In this document: piece by piece, positions 14,748 to 19,208 of the stretch | How positions within the stretch are numbered: the stretch's first letter is position 1 | How the letters are laid out: each line of letters opens with the position of its first letter | NCBI GenBank assembly: GCA_011772595.1 | Contig: WVZH01000177.1 | Location: 1 to 19,208, forward strand | DNA length: 19,208 nucleotides | Direction: 5' to 3' | Source: Anaerolineales bacterium | Lineage (GTDB): Bacteria > Chloroflexota > Anaerolineae > Anaerolineales > E44-bin32 | Translations under genes and position numbers: made by a program | Notes under the pieces: generated by a model | Seen by the model: only the letters and a program-made list of their open reading frames with translations | The model's database searches: none | Told to the model about the DNA's origin: nothing

Positions 14748-17700
14748 TTAATATGGCTCAATAATAAAATCTTTTAAAGACCAAAGTCTGAGTCCGCCAG
14801 CTGGAATCCTTACCCATGGCTTTACCAAACTGTGCAGTCTTAGATAAGTGATCGGAATGATCGCTACCTCTTCAATGAGAGTCTTATCTGCTGCCTGATA
14901 CAGACGGATCCGATCTTCCTGGTTTCTCGTCCGTCGAGCTTCTTCTAGAAATCGATTGTAAATCTCATTCTGCCATAAGGGTAAAAGCGTGCGGATACAC
15001 ACCCTGAGGAAACAATCCGGGTCGGGATATTCGGCGTGCCAACCCATATAAAAGATATTTCCGCTTGGAGACTTCTCGAGGACACTTGCCCAATCGGTAA
15101 TCTTTATCGTTACCTCCACGTTCAAATTGTGAGACCACTGTGCCTTCAGGTACTCGAGCATCTGCGCGTGATCAATCCATATAAGTTCAAGTTTTGGAAA
15201 ACCCTTGCCATCCGGATAGCCGGCGTCCTCTATAAGTTGACGCGCATTCGCTGGGTCATAGGACAGGCCAATCCCAGGCAAGTGTCCGGGTATTCCAGGA
15301 GGCACGAAGCCGCCTGTGGCTGGGTAGAACAACGACCCTCCCAAGACTTCGTTAACCAAGCGTTCCTGGTCCACACTCAGGGCAAACGCTCGGCGCACGT
15401 TGGGGTTGTCAAAAGGAGGCCGGCTGGTATCGAACCCAACATAGAATTCAGCTGCTAAAGGTTCACAGACATACTCCTCGACATGATCGTGCCTGGCGTA
15501 GTATGTCCCTTCCCGAAGCTCTACGATATCAACCCTTCCCGCCTCATACATCGCTAACTCCTCAGGTGACCATTGAGGTACACTCAACTCCAACTCAACC
15601 CTCTGGAGGTTGCCTGAGAACCGTCCGTGATAGGTCGGATTCCTCTCGAGTTGGATGGCTTCTCCAGGCTCGTAGGCTTCCAATCGGAAAGGGCCGTTGG
15701 TGACGATGTTTCTCACATCTGTCCAAGCTTCACCGCAAGCTTCCACAATGTGTTGCGGTATAGGGTACTGGTTTGCTAGCAAATGAAGAAAATAGCTAGC
15801 CGGTTTTATCAATTCCACTTCAAGGGTCATTTCGTCGATAACCCTTATGCCAACCTGATCTGGATTGGAGATTTCCCCTGTGTGGTAAGCCCTAGCACCT
15901 TTGATATCAAAGAGTAGGTTGGTCAAAGCCAGGCAATCTTCGGCGGCTGGGTCTAAGGTCCGCCGCCAGGTGTAAAGAAAATCCTCCGCTGTAACCTGCG
16001 TGCCGTCACTCCAAACCACATCGTCCCGGAGGTGAAAAAGATACGTGCACCCATCCTCCGAGATCTCCCATCGATGGGCAACGTCAGGAATGATGTCCCA
16101 CCCCTTGCCTAACTCTACAAGTCCGCTGAATAAATTCTTGATATAGTTGCATGAAGTCACATCCCCTGCGTAGGTGGGATCCAGCGTTGGGGGTTCTCTC
16201 ATGACACATCTAAATGGGGTGCGAGCAGGTGGCAGAACAGTTGGAAGATTTTCACTTGCAAGCCGCCGCATGTTGAAGCTTTCATCGAATGCCTGACGCG
16301 ACCGCTGGAAATCGAAGGCGTCGTGATAGGTCAGCCCCAGCTTCATTAGGACCCTGGATGCTTCTTCATGGGCTCCCCCCTCTTCTAAAAAGCTTAGCAC
16401 CCGCTGGTAGTAATCAATCGCCTCTTCATGCGCGAACATGATTCGGGCTTGATCGCCGGCATACACTAGGTACTCCGACGCTTTATCCATCACTCCCGCT
16501 CGCTCCCAGTGGTGAGCCAAGAGCCCGTAGTAATCCTCCACATGATCTGGAAAAAGATCTTCGATCGCTTTGCCAACCTTTCGGTGAAACTCCTTTCTTC
16601 GCTCCATGAGCAAAGAGTTATAAGCTGCTTCTTGAGTCAAGGAATGCTTGAAGATGTATTCAAGCTCCGGTAAGCGTGCCTTCTCCCGCACCAAATCTAC
16701 CCGCTGCAGTTGCGACAGATGTTCGTCCAGCTGACGTTCAGCATCCGAGATCGCTTCCAACAATCGGTAGAGGAAACTCTTCCCAATCACCGATGCCATC
16801 TGCAAGGTACGTCGTACTTCATCCTCCAGCCGATCGATCCTCGCCAGTACTATGCCTTGTAACGTCTCGGGGATTCCAACTTCAGCGATCGTCTCAATCG
16901 CACGCCATGTATCACCTTCTCGTAAGATCAAGCCTCGCTCGACCAAGTGACGGATGACCTCCTCAAGATAGAAAGGGTTCCCCTCCGAGCGGGTCATGAC
17001 GAGCTGCCTAATATCCTCTGGCAACTCAGCTGCACCCAGGATTTGATCCACCAATTGAACCGATTCGCTTCTTGAAAGCCGTTCAAGGTGTATTTCTGTG
17101 GTTCGATGCGCATGGTCCGTCTCCGATTGGAGCTTAATCCGCCAAGAACCATGATCCTTCTCTACCCGCATCAAGCAAAGGATCATCAGCGGTACCCGGT
17201 CTGTGAGAGAGAGCAAGTGCTCTAACGACGCTAGGCTCGATGGATCTGCCCAATGCATATCCTCAAACACCAACACCGTCGGATGCTCCTCCGCCATGCA
17301 GAAGAAATACTTGCTGATCGCTTTCAAGGTTTGTCTTCTCAGCGCTTCCCCATCCAGGGACTGGATCATCTCCTCCGATTTGCTATCCAGCCTTAACCCC
17401 AATAAGCGGGCAAGAAACGGCAAGGCCTCATCGATCTCGTCACTCAACAGGGCACTGGCTCGTCGCCGCATTTCGACTTTGATCTTGGCCTCGGGAGCCC
17501 CGTCTGAGAGCCCCAGATCCGCCAATAATAGCTGGGTGATGGGCCAGAACGAGATGCTCCCTCCATAGGAGAGCGCTCTCCCTTCAAGCCAGCGCAGTGA
17601 CGAAGGACGCGCCAACATCGAATCGCTCCCCAATTCCTCCTTCGTCAGATCGAATTCGTCAGTAGCTTGCGCTCGCGCTTCCTCCATCAACCGGCTTTTC

Positions 17701-18659
17701 CCTATCCCCGCTTCGCCAAGCATCATAACAATCTGCCCATGGCCCCTACACAATGACACAAGCGCTGTGTTCAGAAGATCCATTTCGCGTTCCCGGCCGA
17801 CATAGGGTGAGCGGACGCTCTCAACTCCCATCCGCCTCTCGGGATCAGCCTTCACACCTTCGACCTCGTACACCTGGATCAGATCCACCTTGCCCTTCGC
17901 TTCAAGCTGACCCAGGTCCTTCAGTTTAAACACACCCCCCACCAGGCGAGCGGTATCCTCCGACAGCAATACGCAGCCTGGCTCGGCGGCCGTTTCTACC
18001 CGCGCCGCCACATTGACCGCATCCCCTATGGCTAGATACTCCATATGTAGATCGGTGCCTATTTCCCCGATCACCACCGTCCCGGTGTTGATCCCGATTC
18101 GCACTTGGAAATCATCCACATAGCCTGCCAGTTCTCGGCTATATTCGCCGATGCTCTCCTGGATGTCCAGTGCGGCATGCACGGCACGGATGGGATCGTC
18201 CTCATGTGTGAGCGGCGCACCAAAGAAAGCCAGCACCCCGTCACCCAGCAATTGCGCAATCGTGCCTTCATAGCGATAGATCGCCTCGCTCACCCGGTGG
18301 TGCGCCCCGGAGACGACCTCCTTCCACTCCTCAGGGTCCATCTTCTCAGCGATGGCGGTCGAGCCGACGATGTCGGCAAAGAGGATCGTCACCGGCTTAC
18401 GCTCGCCTTCGATCTCCGCTCTCGCCGCAAGCATTTTTTCTTGTAAGCCCCGCGGTGCTGCTTGCTGCAAGGATCTCAACTTCGTCTCCTGATCAGGCGA
18501 AGGCGGACGTTCTAAACTCTGCCCGCAGTTCTTGCAGAAATGCGCCTCGGGCAGATTATCGGTTCCGCAAGAATTGCAGGTCAGCCCCAGCGGTTCGCCG
18601 CAGTTCTGACAGAACCTGGCATCATCTGGGATTGCTGAATCACACTTTGCACACTTCAT
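14748..18659 (-). CDS. zinc-ribbon / class III nucleotide cyclase / AAA-type ATPase / TPR / SBP_bac_5 fusion protein (1303 aa)
   Basis: The N-terminus is a double zinc ribbon with eight cysteines (C3, C6, C17, C20; C28, C31, C42, C45). The cyclase domain at about 86-268 is of another subtype: LFADIVGST (Asp96), LLGDGVLAFFGAP (Asp140) and IGDAVNVAAR (Asp213, Asn216, Arg220) are all present, with Gln136 at the substrate-Lys position. This is the most plausibly active cyclase of the array. The ATPase has Walker A GEAGIGKS 315-322 and Walker B TVLVFEDMHWAD 461-472. A TPR-like region covers about 712-798. The SBP_bac_5 domain covers about 815-1300 (EPPTLDP, LFSGLVEL, WSDGTQVTAEDFLYTWRR, PPGIPGH, YPDPDCFLR, KPWVR). 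No signal peptide or membrane segment. ATG start with a weak upstream signal. It lies 35 bp before the 1026-aa gene, so they probably share a transcript. Confidence 0.92.
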   Translation of the reverse strand: MKCAKCDSAIPDDARFCQNCGEPLGLTCNSCGTDNLPEAHFCKNCGQSLERPPSPDQETKLRSLQQAAPRGLQEKMLAARAEIEGERKPVTILFADIVGSTAIAEKMDPEEWKEVVSGAHHRVSEAIYRYEGTIAQLLGDGVLAFFGAPLTHEDDPIRAVHAALDIQESIGEYSRELAGYVDDFQVRIGINTGTVVIGEIGTDLHMEYLAIGDAVNVAARVETAAEPGCVLLSEDTARLVGGVFKLKDLGQLEAKGKVDLIQVYEVEGVKADPERRMGVESVRSPYVGREREMDLLNTALVSLCRGHGQIVMMLGEAGIGKSRLMEEARAQATDEFDLTKEELGSDSMLARPSSLRWLEGRALSYGGSISFWPITQLLLADLGLSDGAPEAKIKVEMRRRASALLSDEIDEALPFLARLLGLRLDSKSEEMIQSLDGEALRRQTLKAISKYFFCMAEEHPTVLVFEDMHWADPSSLASLEHLLSLTDRVPLMILCLMRVEKDHGSWRIKLQSETDHAHRTTEIHLERLSRSESVQLVDQILGAAELPEDIRQLVMTRSEGNPFYLEEVIRHLVERGLILREGDTWRAIETIAEVGIPETLQGIVLARIDRLEDEVRRTLQMASVIGKSFLYRLLEAISDAERQLDEHLSQLQRVDLVREKARLPELEYIFKHSLTQEAAYNSLLMERRKEFHRKVGKAIEDLFPDHVEDYYGLLAHHWERAGVMDKASEYLVYAGDQARIMFAHEEAIDYYQRVLSFLEEGGAHEEASRVLMKLGLTYHDAFDFQRSRQAFDESFNMRRLASENLPTVLPPARTPFRCVMREPPTLDPTYAGDVTSCNYIKNLFSGLVELGKGWDIIPDVAHRWEISEDGCTYLFHLRDDVVWSDGTQVTAEDFLYTWRRTLDPAAEDCLALTNLLFDIKGARAYHTGEISNPDQVGIRVIDEMTLEVELIKPASYFLHLLANQYPIPQHIVEACGEAWTDVRNIVTNGPFRLEAYEPGEAIQLERNPTYHGRFSGNLQRVELELSVPQWSPEELAMYEAGRVDIVELREGTYYARHDHVEEYVCEPLAAEFYVGFDTSRPPFDNPNVRRAFALSVDQERLVNEVLGGSLFYPATGGFVPPGIPGHLPGIGLSYDPANARQLIEDAGYPDGKGFPKLELIWIDHAQMLEYLKAQWSHNLNVEVTIKITDWASVLEKSPSGNIFYMGWHAEYPDPDCFLRVCIRTLLPLWQNEIYNRFLEEARRTRNQEDRIRLYQAADKTLIEEVAIIPITYLRLHSLVKPWVRIPAGGLRLWSLKDFIIEPY

Positions 18660-18821
18660 CTTAAAGGTTGCTATGTGGCTGGGATGAGCCCACTACGTTT
18701 TGGGCTTTGATGCTTTGGCGATGGGATCCTCCGCAGGTTTTCATATGCTTCTCGAACAAGGCAAATTGATATATTCACATCGATATTTCTTCAAAGAGCC
18801 TCAACCACTCCCGGTAGTCGC
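18660..18821. other. 162-bp intergenic gap before the zinc-ribbon cyclase gene
   Basis: No gene is seen. A short inverted repeat (agccc 18687-18691, gggct 18702-18706, 10-nt loop) is too small to call a terminator. AT-rich stretches around 18760-18795 could hold a minus-strand promoter for the 1303-aa gene, but I see no pair of boxes good enough to name. Confidence 0.3.
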
Positions 18822-19208
18822 CTAATGAGGTTCGAGGATGACGTCTTTCAAGAAATGGTAACCGGTCGCCGCTGTGGGATACCTTTTTACCCAAGGTTTC
18901 AGAAGTAGAAGTTGCCGACTATGGGCCAACGGAAAAATCGGCACCTCTTCCATGATGATCCGATCCGCTTGTGCGTACAACTTCATCCGTTCTGCCTGAT
19001 CCGTCACCCGCCTGGCACGCTCCACCAGCCCCTCATACGATTCGTTCCGCCACCTGGATTGCCTACCTTGTTGCGCATACCACCCCCTGAGGAAACTATC
19101 GGGGTCAGGATAATTTGCCCCCCATCCCAGATAGTACATGTTTGGCGGTTTATCCTGAAGCCTTTCCATAAATTTTCCCCACTCCTGCACCTCCCATAGG
19201 ATCTCTAC
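18822..19208 (-). CDS. C-terminal end of an SBP_bac_5 domain protein (cut by window edge)
   Basis: The reading frame enters from the right edge (first codons VEILWEVQEWGKFMERL) and gives 128 residues to the stop. It matches the last ~130 residues of the three complete SBP-bearing proteins in order: NMYYLGWGANYPDPDSFLRG, LVERARRVTDQAERMKLYAQ, RIIMEEVPIFPLAHSRQLLL, KPWVKRYP and KDVILEPH. The last segment is closest to the 1303-aa protein (KDFIIEPY). By analogy it is the end of another cyclase / ATPase / TPR / SBP fusion, which would make it the first visible member of the array. An ordinary secreted solute-binding protein cannot be excluded, as its N-terminus is outside the window. Confidence 0.8.
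   Translation of the reverse strand, partial: VEILWEVQEWGKFMERLQDKPPNMYYLGWGANYPDPDSFLRGWYAQQGRQSRWRNESYEGLVERARRVTDQAERMKLYAQADRIIMEEVPIFPLAHSRQLLLLKPWVKRYPTAATGYHFLKDVILEPH

Noticed and set aside
18687..18706. Inverted repeat agccc/gggct as a terminator
   Set aside because: Only 5 bp of stem with a 10-nt loop and no T-run on the relevant strand.

Overview
The window reads as part of a bacterial chromosome of middling GC content (by eye, about half). Every gene I can support lies on the minus strand, so the story runs from right to left. The best guess for the host is a Chloroflexota-type bacterium or a similar environmental lineage. This is inference: it rests on the pile-up of giant class III cyclase / STAND-type ATPase / TPR proteins and on a fusion to family 5 solute-binding domains. 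There is no rRNA or other marker gene to settle it.

Right part (3753-19208): a tandem, same-strand array of very large signalling proteins. In transcription order these are: the C-terminal end of a solute-binding (SBP_bac_5) domain, cut by the window edge; a 1303-aa zinc-ribbon / cyclase / ATPase / TPR / SBP_bac_5 protein; a 1026-aa cyclase / NB-ARC-type ATPase / TPR protein without SBP; and two more cyclase / ATPase / TPR / SBP_bac_5 proteins of 1275 and 1281 aa. Gaps are 35-170 bp. The SBP domains are normally extracytoplasmic peptide- or sugar-binding proteins of ABC importers. Here they are the C-termini of proteins with no signal peptide or membrane segment, so they are most simply read as intracellular ligand sensors.

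Middle part (471-3710): a small Lrp/AsnC-type ligand-binding-domain protein follows the array after 42 bp. After a 473-bp gap comes a two-gene unit: a cyclic-nucleotide-binding-domain / SpoIIE-type PP2C phosphatase and, 4 bp on, a Crp/Fnr-family regulator. A short hypothetical gene follows. In front of it is a perfect 16-bp inverted repeat, centred 41.5 bp upstream of a start point that I infer from a -10-like hexamer.

Left edge (1-204): the N-terminal 68 codons of a GAF-domain protein, cut by the window edge, preceded by a hairpin that may end the upstream transcript.

Working model (inference): the SBP domains sense intracellular oligopeptides or related solutes, the ATPase/TPR modules act as a switch, and the cyclase domains change a cyclic nucleotide pool. 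That pool is read by the Crp/Fnr regulator and possibly by the CNB-phosphatase. Two cautions apply. The three FTDIEGST-type cyclase domains lack residues usually needed for catalysis, and the CNB-phosphatase lacks the usual phosphate-binding arginine. Only the zinc-ribbon cyclase and the Crp/Fnr protein look close to canonical.
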